Part shown: in pieces, positions 6,517 to 14,915 of the stretch
How the letters are laid out: each line of letters starts with the position of its first letter
Numbering within the stretch: the first letter of the stretch is position 1
DNA from: an uncultured Hungatella sp.
GTDB taxonomy: Bacteria > Bacillota > Clostridia > Lachnospirales > Lachnospiraceae
Length of the DNA: 32,417 nt
Assembly (NCBI GenBank): GCA_910577935.1
Contig: CAJTOT010000028.1
Location: 19,585-52,001 of the forward strand
Direction: 5' to 3'
Notes under the pieces: model-generated
The model's database searches: none
Seen by the model: only the letters and a program-made list of their open reading frames with translations
Told to the model about the DNA's origin: nothing
Translations under genes and position numbers: made by a program

Positions 6517-7072
6517 TCTGAACAAGTCTTTTGACCGGCTGAAGGTTTTGGATGGGGTCAGCCTCACCTTTGAAGACGGCGGGGTCTATTGTCTTATGAG
6601 CCCTTCCGGCTCCGGCAAGACTACCCTGTTCCGTATTCTTCTGGGGCTGGAGCAGGCAGATTCCGGAAAGATAACAGGCGCGGAGGGGAAACGATTCGGC
6701 GTTGTCTTTCAGGAGGATCGGTTATGTGAGGCTTACACGCCTCTGGAAAATGTGCTGATGACCGCAGATAAGGCATTTACCAGGAAGAAAGCCCGGGAGG
6801 AATTGTGCCGCCTGCTGCCGGAAGAATCCGTGGACAGGCCTGTATTTACCCTCAGCGGGGGTATGAAGAGAAGGACTGCCATCTGCCGCGCGCTTCTGGC
6901 GCCTTGTGATGTGTTTCTCATGGATGAGCCGTTTACAGGGCTTGATGAGGATACGAGGCTGGAAGTGATTCGATATATAAAGGAGAAGACAGAAGGGAGA
7001 ACGGTGATTCTGTCCACCCATCAGGAGGAAGACGTGGAGGCGCTGGGAGCCCGGCTTGTGAGATTTGGATAA
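6497..7072 (+). CDS. ABC-importer ATP-binding protein (short)
   Basis: 191-residue ATPase that drives the importer. Walker A reads SPSGSGKTT, with Ser in place of the usual first Gly. The Q-loop is VFQEDRL, the signature LSGGMKRR, Walker B DVFLMDEPF, the D-loop TGLDED, and the H-loop STHQEED. The ATG at 6497 is preferred to the frame opening upstream because GGAGG precedes it and MSLEIRDLNKSF is the usual ABC N-terminus. It is roughly 50-60 residues shorter than SsuB or TauB, missing the C-terminal extension, as in many compact Clostridial importer ATPases. The Walker A change is conservative and likely tolerated. Confidence 0.92.
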   Translation: MSLEIRDLNKSFDRLKVLDGVSLTFEDGGVYCLMSPSGSGKTTLFRILLGLEQADSGKITGAEGKRFGVVFQEDRLCEAYTPLENVLMTADKAFTRKKAREELCRLLPEESVDRPVFTLSGGMKRRTAICRALLAPCDVFLMDEPFTGLDEDTRLEVIRYIKEKTEGRTVILSTHQEEDVEALGARLVRFG

Positions 7073-7130
7073 AAAAATGCCTTTCCATGTTCAATAAAAG
7101 CGTTCAGGCCGCTGCTGTACATGAAAAGGC
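7071..7130 (-). terminator. Terminator of the tRNA-Leu unit
   Basis: Bases 7079-7090 pair with 7119-7130. The single mismatch (7085/7124) becomes a G-U wobble in the minus-strand RNA. Seven A at 7071-7077 give a T7 tract after the hairpin on the minus strand. It directly follows the leftward tRNA and touches the end of the ABC ATPase gene. Confidence 0.85.
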
Positions 7131-7135
7131 TCCTA

Positions 7136-7216
7136 TGCGGATAACAGGAATCGAACCTGCACGTCATAGACACCAGATCCTAAGTCTGGCGCGTCTGCCA
7201 GTTCCGCCATATCCGC
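7136..7216 (-). tRNA. tRNA-Leu (anticodon UAG)
   Basis: The minus strand folds as a class II tRNA. The acceptor stem is GCGGATA with TATCCGC. The anticodon stem CCAGA/TCTGG holds the loop CTTAGGA, giving anticodon TAG. There is a variable arm with a short GTC/GAC helix, and the T-loop is TTCGATT. The discriminator is A at 7136. CCA is not encoded and must be added after transcription. It has its own promoter and terminator, so it is a single-gene unit. Confidence 0.95.
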
Positions 7217-7246
7217 TGAGTCGAAACGATTGATACTGCAATGGCT

Positions 7247-7275
7247 ATCTTACCATAAAAAGTCCGAAGACGCAA
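7247..7275 (-). promoter_or_regulatory. Promoter of tRNA-Leu
   Basis: On the minus strand, TTGCGT (7270-7275) and TAAGAT (7247-7252) are separated by 17 bases, with TG before the -10. It is correctly placed about 30 bases before the tRNA 5' end. Confidence 0.7.
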
Positions 7276-7497
7276 GAGGCTGTTCATAAAACCTCACGGT
7301 AAACGCAAGCAGTTCTGGTCATAACCGCATTGTTCCTTTTTGCTCATCCCGTATTCCTCCGCGCTCATCCCTTCCCAGCTGTATATGGAATACGACACTG
7401 CTGTCGTTGTTTCACCCTCGAGCTTGCCGCCCAAGGTTCTGCCGGTTTCCCCGCCGTCTGAACTGTTTACCAAAAAATACAGAAAATTAAAGGAATT
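7276..7497. other. Intergenic stretch without a supported gene
   Basis: The region between the tRNA promoter and the hydrogenase operon promoter holds one open frame of 61 codons (7340-7525) with no ribosome site and no recognisable protein features. It may be a remnant, but I see no gene or repeat that can be supported. Confidence 0.4.
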
Positions 7498-7531
7498 TCA
7501 TATTGATAAAAATATCACAATATGAGATAAT
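7498..7531 (+). promoter_or_regulatory. Promoter with overlapping inverted repeat, first hydrogenase operon
   Basis: TTGATA (7503-7508), a 17-base spacer and GATAAT (7526-7531) form a promoter 46 bases before the first gene. TCATATTG (7498-7505) and CAATATGA (7518-7525) form a perfect inverted repeat across it, with an inner TGATA-AAAA-TATCA repeat at 7504-7517. Occupancy would cover the -35 box and spacer. The half-sites resemble, but do not match, FNR/CRP or Rex boxes, so the regulator is unknown. Confidence 0.6.
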
Positions 7532-7576
7532 AGAAAACAGCTATGAATTCTATTTTAATTTGCGGAGGGATAAGAT

Positions 7577-7816
7577 ATGAAGGTAACGATCTGTATTGGA
7601 AGCGCATGTCATTTGAAGGGGTCCAGGGAGATTATCAAGGAGATGCAGGAGCTGGTTGCGGCTAATGGCGTGAAGGATAAGGTGGATCTGAACGGGGCGT
7701 TCTGCAGCGGCAACTGCGTCAACGGAGTGTGCGTGACGGTTGACGGGACGCTGCACTCTCTGCAGCCGGAGAACACCAAGGCATTTTTTGAGAAAGAGAT
7801 CATGGGGAGGCTGTAG
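7577..7816 (+). CDS. Thioredoxin-like [2Fe-2S] ferredoxin (NuoE C-terminal-like)
   Basis: 79-residue protein with the fold of the C-terminal domain of NuoE/HydC. It is a small cytoplasmic electron carrier. Cluster ligands are visible as CIGSAC (Cys6 and Cys11) and CSGNC (near residue 45), the C-x4-C plus C-x3-C pattern of thioredoxin-like [2Fe-2S] proteins. A GGAGGG site precedes the ATG. It is first in the operon and ends 2 bases before the PAS-containing hydrogenase-like gene, so the two are likely translated together. It may exchange electrons with that protein or with the group B-like enzyme downstream; the partner is inference. Confidence 0.9.
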   Translation: MKVTICIGSACHLKGSREIIKEMQELVAANGVKDKVDLNGAFCSGNCVNGVCVTVDGTLHSLQPENTKAFFEKEIMGRL

Positions 7817-7818
7817 GG

Positions 7819-9552
7819 ATGGCGATCATTGATTTCAAGGCTACGAAGTGCAAGCATTGTTATAAATGCGTCCGCAACTGTGAAGTCAAGGCCATCATGA
7901 TCAAGGACGGGCGGGCGGAGATCATGCCCGATAAGTGCATTCTCTGCGGAAAGTGCCTGCAGATCTGTCCTCAGTCGGCGAAGCAGCTGGTCAGCGACCT
8001 GGGCCAGGTGAAGAGCTGGATCATGAGCGGCAAGAAGGTGGTAATGTCCATTGCCCCGTCGTACATGGGACTTATGAAGTTTAAGACCATCGGCCAGGTC
8101 AAAGCAGCCTTAAAGAAGCTGGGCTTTGCCGACGTGAGGGAGACCTCCGAGGGGGCCGTGCTGGTGACTGAGGAGTATACCCGCCTTCTCCAGGAGGGCA
8201 AGATGGAGAACATCATCACCACCTGCTGTCCAAGCGTCAATGACCTGATCGAGATATACTATCCTCAGCTGGTTCACTGGCTTGCGCCGGTGGTGTCTCC
8301 TATGATCGCCCACGGAAAACTGCTGAAGAAGGAGTACGGCCAGGATGCCAAGGTGGTATTTTTAGGGCCGTGCATTGCCAAGAAAAAAGAGTCTCAGGAC
8401 CCAAGACACGGGGACTGCATCGACGCGGTGCTGAACTTTACGGAGATTCAGGACTGGCTGAGAGACCAGGATATCGTGGTGGAGGACTGCGAGGACGAAC
8501 CGTTCGATGTCATAGACCCCAAGGTGAACCGGTTGTACCCGGTGACCAACGGCGTGGTGAACTCGGTGCTTGCCACGGAGGGGAGAGTGGACTCCTACAG
8601 AAAGTTCTACGTCCACGGCACCAAGAACTGCATCGACGTGTGCGAGAGCCTGGCCAGAGGGGAGATCAAGGGCTGCTTTATCGAGATCAACAACTGTTCC
8701 GGCGGCTGCGTCAAGGGGCCTACGGTGGAAGATGAGACCATCTCCCAGTTTAAGGTGAAGCTGGACATGGAGGACGCGGTGAAGAAAGCCCCGGTGGATT
8801 CCAGAACAGTAAGCCGGATGCTGGTGGATATTCAGATGGGGAAAGATTTTATGGACCGTTCTTCCAAGGAGCCTATGCCTTCGGAGGAGGAGATCCAGGC
8901 GATTCTCAGAGAGATCGGCAAGAACCGCCCGGAGGATGAGCTGAACTGCAGCGCCTGCGGCTATCCGACCTGCCGCGACAAGGCAATCGCCGTGTTCCAG
9001 AAGAAAGCGGAACTGAACATGTGTATCCCCTTTATGCATGAGAAGGCGGAGTCCCTGTCCAACCTGGTTATGGAGACCTCGCCCAACATTGTCCTTATCG
9101 TTGACAAAGACATGAAGGTTATGGAATACTCCGCTGTCGGGGAGAAATATTTCGGAAAGACCCGGTCGGAGGCTCTTGACATGTATCTCTATGAGTTTAT
9201 CGACCCTGTTGACTTCCAGTGGGTATATGACACCCACCAGAACATCCACGGCAAGAGGGTGAAGTATGAGGAGTACAATCTGTCAACCCTCCAGAATATT
9301 GTCTACATAGAGAAGGAGGACGTGGTTCTGGCCACGTTTATCGACATCACCAAGGAAGAAGAGCAGGCCAAGGCGGAGTATGACAAGAAGCTGGAGACCG
9401 TGGACCTGGCCCAGAGGGTTATCCACAAGCAGATGATGGTGGCTCAGGAGATCGCGGGCCTTCTGGGAGAGACCACGGCGGACACCAAGACCACGCTCAC
9501 CAAGCTGTGCAAGTCCATGCTGGAAGAGGGCAGTGAAAGTGAGGTTCGATAG
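7819..9552 (+). CDS. Putative sensory [FeFe]-hydrogenase homologue with PAS domain (group C type)
   Basis: 577 residues with four parts. Two [4Fe-4S] motifs lie at about 11-50. An H-cluster domain spans about 75-310. A C-x2-C-x4-C-x16-C Fe-S domain (Cys377, 380, 385, 402) follows, then a PAS domain at about 415-525 with a helical tail. H-cluster loops are TTCCPSV (Cys136-137), GPCIAKKKE (Cys185, Glu191) and EINNCSGGC (Cys293, Cys297). All cluster-binding Cys positions are present, but the third loop has Asn where catalytic enzymes have Met. The PAS output region and the abutting PP2C phosphatase gene match the phosphatase-linked sensory subgroup of group C as I recall it. The likely role is sensing H2 or redox state rather than bulk H2 turnover. 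Confidence 0.88.
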   Translation: MAIIDFKATKCKHCYKCVRNCEVKAIMIKDGRAEIMPDKCILCGKCLQICPQSAKQLVSDLGQVKSWIMSGKKVVMSIAPSYMGLMKFKTIGQVKAALKKLGFADVRETSEGAVLVTEEYTRLLQEGKMENIITTCCPSVNDLIEIYYPQLVHWLAPVVSPMIAHGKLLKKEYGQDAKVVFLGPCIAKKKESQDPRHGDCIDAVLNFTEIQDWLRDQDIVVEDCEDEPFDVIDPKVNRLYPVTNGVVNSVLATEGRVDSYRKFYVHGTKNCIDVCESLARGEIKGCFIEINNCSGGCVKGPTVEDETISQFKVKLDMEDAVKKAPVDSRTVSRMLVDIQMGKDFMDRSSKEPMPSEEEIQAILREIGKNRPEDELNCSACGYPTCRDKAIAVFQKKAELNMCIPFMHEKAESLSNLVMETSPNIVLIVDKDMKVMEYSAVGEKYFGKTRSEALDMYLYEFIDPVDFQWVYDTHQNIHGKRVKYEEYNLSTLQNIVYIEKEDVVLATFIDITKEEEQAKAEYDKKLETVDLAQRVIHKQMMVAQEIAGLLGETTADTKTTLTKLCKSMLEEGSESEVR

Positions 9553-10731
9553 ATGGGAGTTACAGTTGACGTTGCTTATAAAAGCCTGAATAAATTTACG
9601 GAGATCCTCTGCGGCGACCGGGTGGAAATCTTAAAGACTGCTGATTCTGACATCATGATCCTGGCGGACGGCATGGGAAGCGGCGTAAAGGCTAACATTT
9701 TGTCTACGCTGACTTCCAAGATCCTGGGAACCATGTTTTTGAACGGCGCCACCCTGGATGAATGTGTGGACACCATCGTGGAGACCCTTCCTGTGTGCCA
9801 GGTGCGCCAGGTGGCTTACTCCACCTTCAGCATCCTTCAGGTGTACCACAACGGGGACGCTTACCTGGTGGAATTTGACAATCCGGGGTGTATCTTTATC
9901 CGGGACGGAAGGCTGATGCCGATTCCCAAGAATATCCGGGAGATTGACGGAAAGCAGATCAACGAGTTCCGCTTCCAGGTGAAAAAAGGAGACGCCCTGA
10001 TTCTCATGAGCGACGGAACCATCCACGCCGGAGTGGGCCAGCTTTTGAATTTCGGCTGGCTGTGGGACGATATTGCCGCCTACGCGGTGAAGGAGTACGG
10101 GAAGACCGTGTCCGCCATCCGCCTTGCCAGCGCCATCTGCCAGGCATGCGACGAGCTCTACATGTTCCGCCCCGGCGACGATACCACCGTGGCGTGCATG
10201 AGGATCATCGACAGCAAGCCTATTCACATGATGACCGGTCCGGCCCAGAATCCCGAGGACGATGAGCGGATGGTGGCTGACTTTATGTCAGACCCCGCAG
10301 CCAAGACTATCGTGTGCGGCGGAACCAGCAGCACCATCGTCTCCAGAGTGCTGAAGAGACCTCTGGATGTGTCTCTTGACTATGTGGACCCGGACATTCC
10401 GCCTATCGCGTACATGGAAGGCATCGACCTGGTGACAGAAGGGGTTCTCACCCTCAACCGGGTGATCCGCCTGCTGAGACGCTATGTGAAGAAAGAGAGC
10501 GTGGTGGAAGATTTCTTCGAGGAGCTGGATAAGCCCAACGGAGCCTCCATGGTGGCCAAGATGATTATAGAGGACTGCACGGAGATTCATCTGTACGTAG
10601 GGAAAGCGGTTAACAGCGCTTACCAGAACCCAGGTATTCCTTTCGACCTGGGAATCCGGCAGAATATGGTAGATCAGCTGAGAGCTGTCCTGGAAGATTT
10701 GGGAAAACCGGTGACAGTGACTTACTATTGA
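9553..10731 (+). CDS. SpoIIE/PP2C-type serine/threonine phosphatase
   Basis: 392-residue cytoplasmic phosphatase of the SpoIIE/RsbU branch. Metal-binding motifs are LADGMGSG (Asp39-Gly40), LMSDGTIH (Asp154) and PGDDTTV (Asp209-210). The catalytic domain occupies about residues 1-220. The remaining 170 residues include VCGGTSSTIVSRVL and form a conserved C-terminal extension I cannot assign. The ATG follows the stop of the PAS-containing hydrogenase homologue with no gap, so the pair is surely co-expressed. PP2C enzymes of this branch usually dephosphorylate STAS-type proteins or HPr-like targets; no STAS gene is in the window. It is probably the output of the hydrogenase-like sensor (inference). 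Confidence 0.9.
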   Translation: MGVTVDVAYKSLNKFTEILCGDRVEILKTADSDIMILADGMGSGVKANILSTLTSKILGTMFLNGATLDECVDTIVETLPVCQVRQVAYSTFSILQVYHNGDAYLVEFDNPGCIFIRDGRLMPIPKNIREIDGKQINEFRFQVKKGDALILMSDGTIHAGVGQLLNFGWLWDDIAAYAVKEYGKTVSAIRLASAICQACDELYMFRPGDDTTVACMRIIDSKPIHMMTGPAQNPEDDERMVADFMSDPAAKTIVCGGTSSTIVSRVLKRPLDVSLDYVDPDIPPIAYMEGIDLVTEGVLTLNRVIRLLRRYVKKESVVEDFFEELDKPNGASMVAKMIIEDCTEIHLYVGKAVNSAYQNPGIPFDLGIRQNMVDQLRAVLEDLGKPVTVTYY

Positions 10732-10763
10732 TGAGGACAGCCGGGACAACCGGCAGCACAGAG

Positions 10764-10788
10764 CCGGCCGCCGGCAGAGGACGGCCGG
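10764..10788 (+). other. GC-rich hairpin between phosphatase and hydrogenase genes
   Basis: CCGGCCG (10764-10770) pairs with CGGCCGG (10782-10788) around 11 bases, inside the 84-base gap. No T tract follows. It may stabilise or separate mRNA segments and so allow different levels of sensor and enzyme. Confidence 0.4.
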
Positions 10789-10815
10789 ATCGAGGAAGAA
10801 AGAGGAGGAAAAAGT

Positions 10816-12267
10816 ATGGTAACGAATGACGCGACTATACTGCGCGTAAAGCATGACGTGCTGTATGAAGTGGCAAAGATGGCCTGGGAGGGGACTCTGG
10901 AGGAGGGGAGAGAAGAACTGCCCTACAAGATGTTTCCGGGACCTCAGGCCCAGTTCCGCTGCTGCATCTATAAAGAGAGGGAGATCATCAAGCAGAGAGT
11001 CCGCCTGGCAGAGGGACAGTGCCCTGTAGGAAAGGATTCCACCAATGTAGTCCAGGTCATCAACGCGGCCTGTGAGGAGTGTCCCATCGCGTCCTACGTG
11101 GTGACGGACAACTGCCGCAAGTGCATGGGAAAGGCATGCCAGAATTCCTGTAATTTCGGCGCCATCTCCATGGACGACACCAGAGCCCACATTGACCCTT
11201 CCAAATGTAAAGAGTGCGGCAAATGCGCCCAGGCCTGTCCTTACAGCGCCATCGCCCATCTGGAGCGTCCCTGCAAGAAGATCTGTCCTGTAGATGCCAT
11301 CACCTATGATGAGTACGGCATCTGTGTTATCGATGAGAAAAAGTGTATCCAGTGCGGCGCCTGTGTACACAGCTGTCCTTTCGGCGCCATCGGCACCAAG
11401 ACATTTATGGTGGACGTTATCCGCCTGATCAAGGCGGGCCAGCGGGTGGTGGCCATGGTCGCGCCGGCCACAGAGGGCCAGTTCGGAACCGATATCACCA
11501 TGGCAAGCTGGAAGACGGCCCTCAAGAAGCTGGGCTTTGCCGATATGATAGAAGTCGGCATGGGCGGCGATATGACGGCGTGGGCCGAGGCCCAGGAGTG
11601 GGCGGAAGGCTACAAGGAGGGCAAGAAGATGACCACCTCCTGCTGTCCGGCATTTGTCAATATGATCAAACAGCATTTCCCGACTCTTCTGGACAACATG
11701 TCCACCACCGTGTCTCCCATGTGCGCCGTGTCCCGCTTTGTGAAGGAGAAGGACCCGGGAACAATCACGGTGTTTATAGGGCCCTGCATCGCCAAGAAGA
11801 GCGAGACCCTGGATCTGAATATCCAGGACAACGCGGACTACGCCATGACATTCGGCGAGATCCGCGCCATGATGCGCGCCAAGGGCGTGGAGCTGGAGCC
11901 GGAGGAGAACAGCTATCAGGAGAGCTCCGTCTACGGCAAGCGCTTTGGCAACGGCGGCGGTGTCACCGCGGCGGTGGTTCAGTGCTTCGCGGAACTGGGG
12001 GAGGATATCAAGCCTGAGGTTATGAAGTGCAACGGCGCGGCCGAGTGCAAGAAGGCTCTGCTTCTCATGAAGGTGGGCAAGCTGCCGGCGGATTTCATCG
12101 AGGGCATGGCCTGCGTAGGCGGCTGCGTGGGCGGTCCCAGCAAGCACAAGGCGGAGAACGAGGCCAAGAAGGCAAGAGATACCCTGATTGCAGGCGCCGA
12201 CAAGCGCAATGTCTATGAGAATCTGAAGAATCTCGGCGCTGACAAAGTGCACATGCATCGTCAGTAA
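10816..12267 (+). CDS. [FeFe] hydrogenase, group B type
   Basis: 483-residue monomeric iron hydrogenase, probably ferredoxin-linked. The N-terminal region carries a Cys-rich segment (CEECPIASYVV, CRKCMGKACQNSC) and ferredoxin-like [4Fe-4S] motifs (CKECGKCAQACP, CIQCGACVHSCP), enough for about four clusters. H-cluster loops are TSCCPAF (Cys276-277), GPCIAKKSE (Cys324, Glu330) and EGMACVGGC (Cys433, Cys437), all intact, including the Met of the third loop, so it should be catalytic. TSCCPAF and EGMAC fit the group B/Clostridium pasteurianum HydIII-like set as I recall it. It has its own AGGAGG site 84 bases after the phosphatase gene and ends at a strong terminator. Confidence 0.92.
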   Translation: MVTNDATILRVKHDVLYEVAKMAWEGTLEEGREELPYKMFPGPQAQFRCCIYKEREIIKQRVRLAEGQCPVGKDSTNVVQVINAACEECPIASYVVTDNCRKCMGKACQNSCNFGAISMDDTRAHIDPSKCKECGKCAQACPYSAIAHLERPCKKICPVDAITYDEYGICVIDEKKCIQCGACVHSCPFGAIGTKTFMVDVIRLIKAGQRVVAMVAPATEGQFGTDITMASWKTALKKLGFADMIEVGMGGDMTAWAEAQEWAEGYKEGKKMTTSCCPAFVNMIKQHFPTLLDNMSTTVSPMCAVSRFVKEKDPGTITVFIGPCIAKKSETLDLNIQDNADYAMTFGEIRAMMRAKGVELEPEENSYQESSVYGKRFGNGGGVTAAVVQCFAELGEDIKPEVMKCNGAAECKKALLLMKVGKLPADFIEGMACVGGCVGGPSKHKAENEAKKARDTLIAGADKRNVYENLKNLGADKVHMHRQ

Positions 12268-12280
12268 GGGATAAAAGTGG

Positions 12281-12317
12281 TCCCCTCGGGCAAGTTTTCC
12301 GGCCTGAGGGGATTTTG
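12281..12317 (+). terminator. Terminator of the first hydrogenase operon
   Basis: CCCCTCGGGC (12282-12291) pairs with GCCTGAGGGG (12302-12311) through ten pairs with one G-U, a 10-base loop, and ATTTTG afterwards. It lies 15 bases after the group B-like gene. Confidence 0.88.
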
Positions 12318-12354
12318 CTAAAGGGAGTCGGACAATATACGGGGAGGTGAGAAG

Positions 12355-13026
12355 ATGCTGGTTGCAACAGACATTCATAAGTGTTATCATAGAAGAGAAA
12401 TTCTCAGAGGGGTGAACTTGACGGCAGCCCCCGGAGAATGTGTGGGAATCATCGGGGGCAACGGCTGCGGCAAGACCACACTGCTGTCCATCCTCGCCGG
12501 GGCGCTTAAGGCGGACAGGGGAAGCATCTGTCTGGACGGAAAGGACGCGGGAAAGAATCCGGAGCATTATGCCAGGAGGGCGGCCTATGTTCCCCAGGAG
12601 AACCCGCTTATGGAAGAACTGACGGTGATGGATAATCTGCTGCTGTGGTACAGAGGAGACCGGAAAGCCCTGGAGAGGGATCTGGAATCAGGGGCGGCGG
12701 CATTTCTCGGCATCAGGCCCATGCTGAAACGCGCGGCGGGTAAACTGTCCGGCGGGATGAAGAAGCGGCTCAGCATCGCCTGCGCCCTGTCAGGCCACGG
12801 CTCTCTGCTGATCATGGATGAGCCGGGGGCGGCGCTGGATCTGGAGTGCAAGGCGGATATCCGGAGTTATCTGAAGCGCTACATGGCAGGAGGAGGAACC
12901 GTGGTTCTCACGTCTCACGAGATAGGAGAACTGTCGGTGTGCACCAGACTGCAGGCCTTGAAGGGAGGAAAGCTGCTTCCCGTTGAGGCGGAGCTGTCTG
13001 AGGAAGCGCTGATACAGTATCTGTGA
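12355..13026 (+). CDS. ABC-exporter ATP-binding protein
   Basis: 223-residue ATPase. Walker A is GGNGCGKTT (Lys40), the Q-loop VPQENPLMEEL, the signature LSGGMKKRLSIA, Walker B LLIMDEPGAALD, and the H-loop TSHEIGEL. The N-terminus MLVATDIHKCYHRREILRGVNL is typical of exporter ATPases paired with ABC-2 permeases. GGGGAGGTGAG lies just before the ATG. It heads a unit with a zinc-ribbon membrane protein and two permeases further on, and follows the hydrogenase terminator. No promoter is obvious in the 37-base gap after the terminator. The cargo is unknown. Confidence 0.92.
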   Translation: MLVATDIHKCYHRREILRGVNLTAAPGECVGIIGGNGCGKTTLLSILAGALKADRGSICLDGKDAGKNPEHYARRAAYVPQENPLMEELTVMDNLLLWYRGDRKALERDLESGAAAFLGIRPMLKRAAGKLSGGMKKRLSIACALSGHGSLLIMDEPGAALDLECKADIRSYLKRYMAGGGTVVLTSHEIGELSVCTRLQALKGGKLLPVEAELSEEALIQYL

Positions 13027-13120
13027 GAGCCGGGATGGAGGCGCCCCGGAGCGTCCAACCGAACAGGCGGAAAGGTTTTACAAGGCGGAAGCAAGAGAAA
13101 GAATGGGAGGAAGTTGGAAT

Positions 13121-14905
13121 ATGAAATGCAGTCAATGCGGAAATGAACTGAAGGACAACGAAAGATATTGCAGCGTATGCGGAACTCCGGTAGAGCCGGC
13201 CGGCCAGGGAGTTTCGCAGGCAGAGACCTGGAGCCAGCCTGAGACGATGACAGCGCCTGGGACCGGATTTGGGGCAGGGTCAGGGCTGGAAGGCGGGGAA
13301 CCTCCCAAGTCTAAAAAGAAGACGGGGATCATCATCGGGGCGGTGGCAGCAGCGGCGGTGGCAGTAGGCGGTCTGGTGTTTGCCATGAACCAGAAGGATC
13401 CCAAGGAGATCGTCATCGCGGCCTTCGAGAACATTTGCCCGGAAGGACAGGTTAGCCCTATGGAGGAACTGTTCGGAAGCTCTGCGTTCATGGAGAACGC
13501 CAAGGCTGCCGACGCAGAGGCTTCTGTAACAGTAGTGATGGACAGCTGCTCCGATTCGGAGGTGGATCAGTTTTCGGGCAGCGGATTCCGGATAACCGGA
13601 AAGTATGACAAGACAAACAAAAGGGGAGCCGCCAATATAGGAGTCATCTACAAGGACATGGATCTGGCTAATTTAGACGGATATTTTGATGAGAGCGCCA
13701 TCATGGTGATGTTTCCGGAGCTTTCTTCCAGAGTTTTTACCATAGATATCAGCGACGGGCTTACGGAGCGGATCAAGAACTCGCCTATCCTGGGGCCTGC
13801 CCTTGAGTATCAGGGCATCGATGTGGAAGGCTTTTCCGAATATATGGAGAGCCTGACGGAGCAGATAGAGTCCGGGGAGAACGCTGTTTTGGATTTTGAG
13901 GCTCTCATGACCCGGTACAGGGAGGGAACCCAGGCCCAGGAGAAGTTTAAGGAAGCGCTCATGGTGGAAAAAGGAGAGAAGGGGACATTCCTCATGGACG
14001 GCCAGGAAGCGCAGTGCAGCGGCTACAAGGTGACGGTGAGCAAGGAGTCCATGATGGAGTTTCTGCGCTCTACAACAGATTTCTTCCTCAATGACCAGGA
14101 GCTTAAGGATCAGTATTTGAAACAGCTGGAGCAGAGCGTGAAGATGGCGGAGCTCATGGGCGGCGGATATGCAGGCATCACGGCGGCTGACCTGTATGAC
14201 GAGAGCGTGGAGGACATAACGGGGGCCGTCGAGGAGATGATCGATTTTCTTGACAACAGCCTGACAGACGTGAATATGGAAGTGTATGTGGACAAAAAAG
14301 GGCGTCTGGCAGCCGTCATGGGAACTACGGTGGTCAACGGGGAGGACATGGATGAGCCGGTGAATGTGGCCTTTGACTTCCGCCTTCAGGGAGGTTCTTA
14401 CCTGACCCAGAACATGACGGCGGATATAACCCTCACCCAGCAGGAGGAGATAAAGTTATCCATGATCAGGCAGGGCACTTATGACGGAAAGAGATTGACC
14501 TGTGATATATCGGTTGACCTGAGCATGGACGGGGCGGACGCCTTCGACGGAGGAGTGGTGTGGACAGGAACCTACGACTCTGAGGGCGGGGATTACAATA
14601 TGGGTCTGTCGGTGACATCGGACAACGAGCTGATGCTGGAGCTGTCTCTTGCGGGCGTGGTGGATGAACTTGAGAAGGGAACCGTGTTCCACACAGATGT
14701 AGACCAGTTCAAGATTGACCTTATGGACGGAACGGAGACCATAACTTTCAGCGGCGAATATTCCTACAAGCCTCTGTCAGAGGAGCTGTCGCCTTTGGAG
14801 GGGGAAGCCTTCGACGTGCTGGCTGCAGGCGAAGAAGAGTGGCAGAGCGTTTTCATGGAGTTTTACATGGGGGTTATGCGGCTGATGAGCCAGCTGTCTT
14901 TGTGA
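13121..14905 (+). CDS. Zinc-ribbon membrane-anchored extracytoplasmic protein
   Basis: 594 residues. An N-terminal zinc ribbon has Cys3-Cys6 and Cys17-Cys20 (CSQCG, CSVCG). A Ser/Gly/Pro-rich linker with a KSKKK stop precedes one membrane helix at about 69-89 (GIIIGAVAAAAVAVGGLVFAMN). The remaining 500 residues should lie outside the cell and show repeated beta-strand and acidic patches but no catalytic motif I recognise. The ATG at 13121 is used because GGGAGG precedes it and MKCSQCG is the usual start of such ribbons. Its place between the ATPase and the permease pair suggests a surface partner of the exporter. Confidence 0.8.
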   Translation: MKCSQCGNELKDNERYCSVCGTPVEPAGQGVSQAETWSQPETMTAPGTGFGAGSGLEGGEPPKSKKKTGIIIGAVAAAAVAVGGLVFAMNQKDPKEIVIAAFENICPEGQVSPMEELFGSSAFMENAKAADAEASVTVVMDSCSDSEVDQFSGSGFRITGKYDKTNKRGAANIGVIYKDMDLANLDGYFDESAIMVMFPELSSRVFTIDISDGLTERIKNSPILGPALEYQGIDVEGFSEYMESLTEQIESGENAVLDFEALMTRYREGTQAQEKFKEALMVEKGEKGTFLMDGQEAQCSGYKVTVSKESMMEFLRSTTDFFLNDQELKDQYLKQLEQSVKMAELMGGGYAGITAADLYDESVEDITGAVEEMIDFLDNSLTDVNMEVYVDKKGRLAAVMGTTVVNGEDMDEPVNVAFDFRLQGGSYLTQNMTADITLTQQEEIKLSMIRQGTYDGKRLTCDISVDLSMDGADAFDGGVVWTGTYDSEGGDYNMGLSVTSDNELMLELSLAGVVDELEKGTVFHTDVDQFKIDLMDGTETITFSGEYSYKPLSEELSPLEGEAFDVLAAGEEEWQSVFMEFYMGVMRLMSQLSL

Positions 14906-14915
14906 GATAATTAAT

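Noticed and set aside
7503..7522. FNR or Rex box at the sensor-operon promoter
   Set aside because: The half-sites resemble TTGAT and TTGTGA, but the spacing is wrong for both consensus forms; kept only as an unnamed inverted repeat.
7340..7525. 61-codon open frame before the first hydrogenase operon
   Set aside because: It has no ribosome site or recognisable protein features and overlaps the hydrogenase operon promoter.
10288..12567. 759-codon open frame on the minus strand
   Set aside because: It is antisense to the phosphatase and group B-like hydrogenase genes, both of which have full motif support; the frame is a product of high GC.
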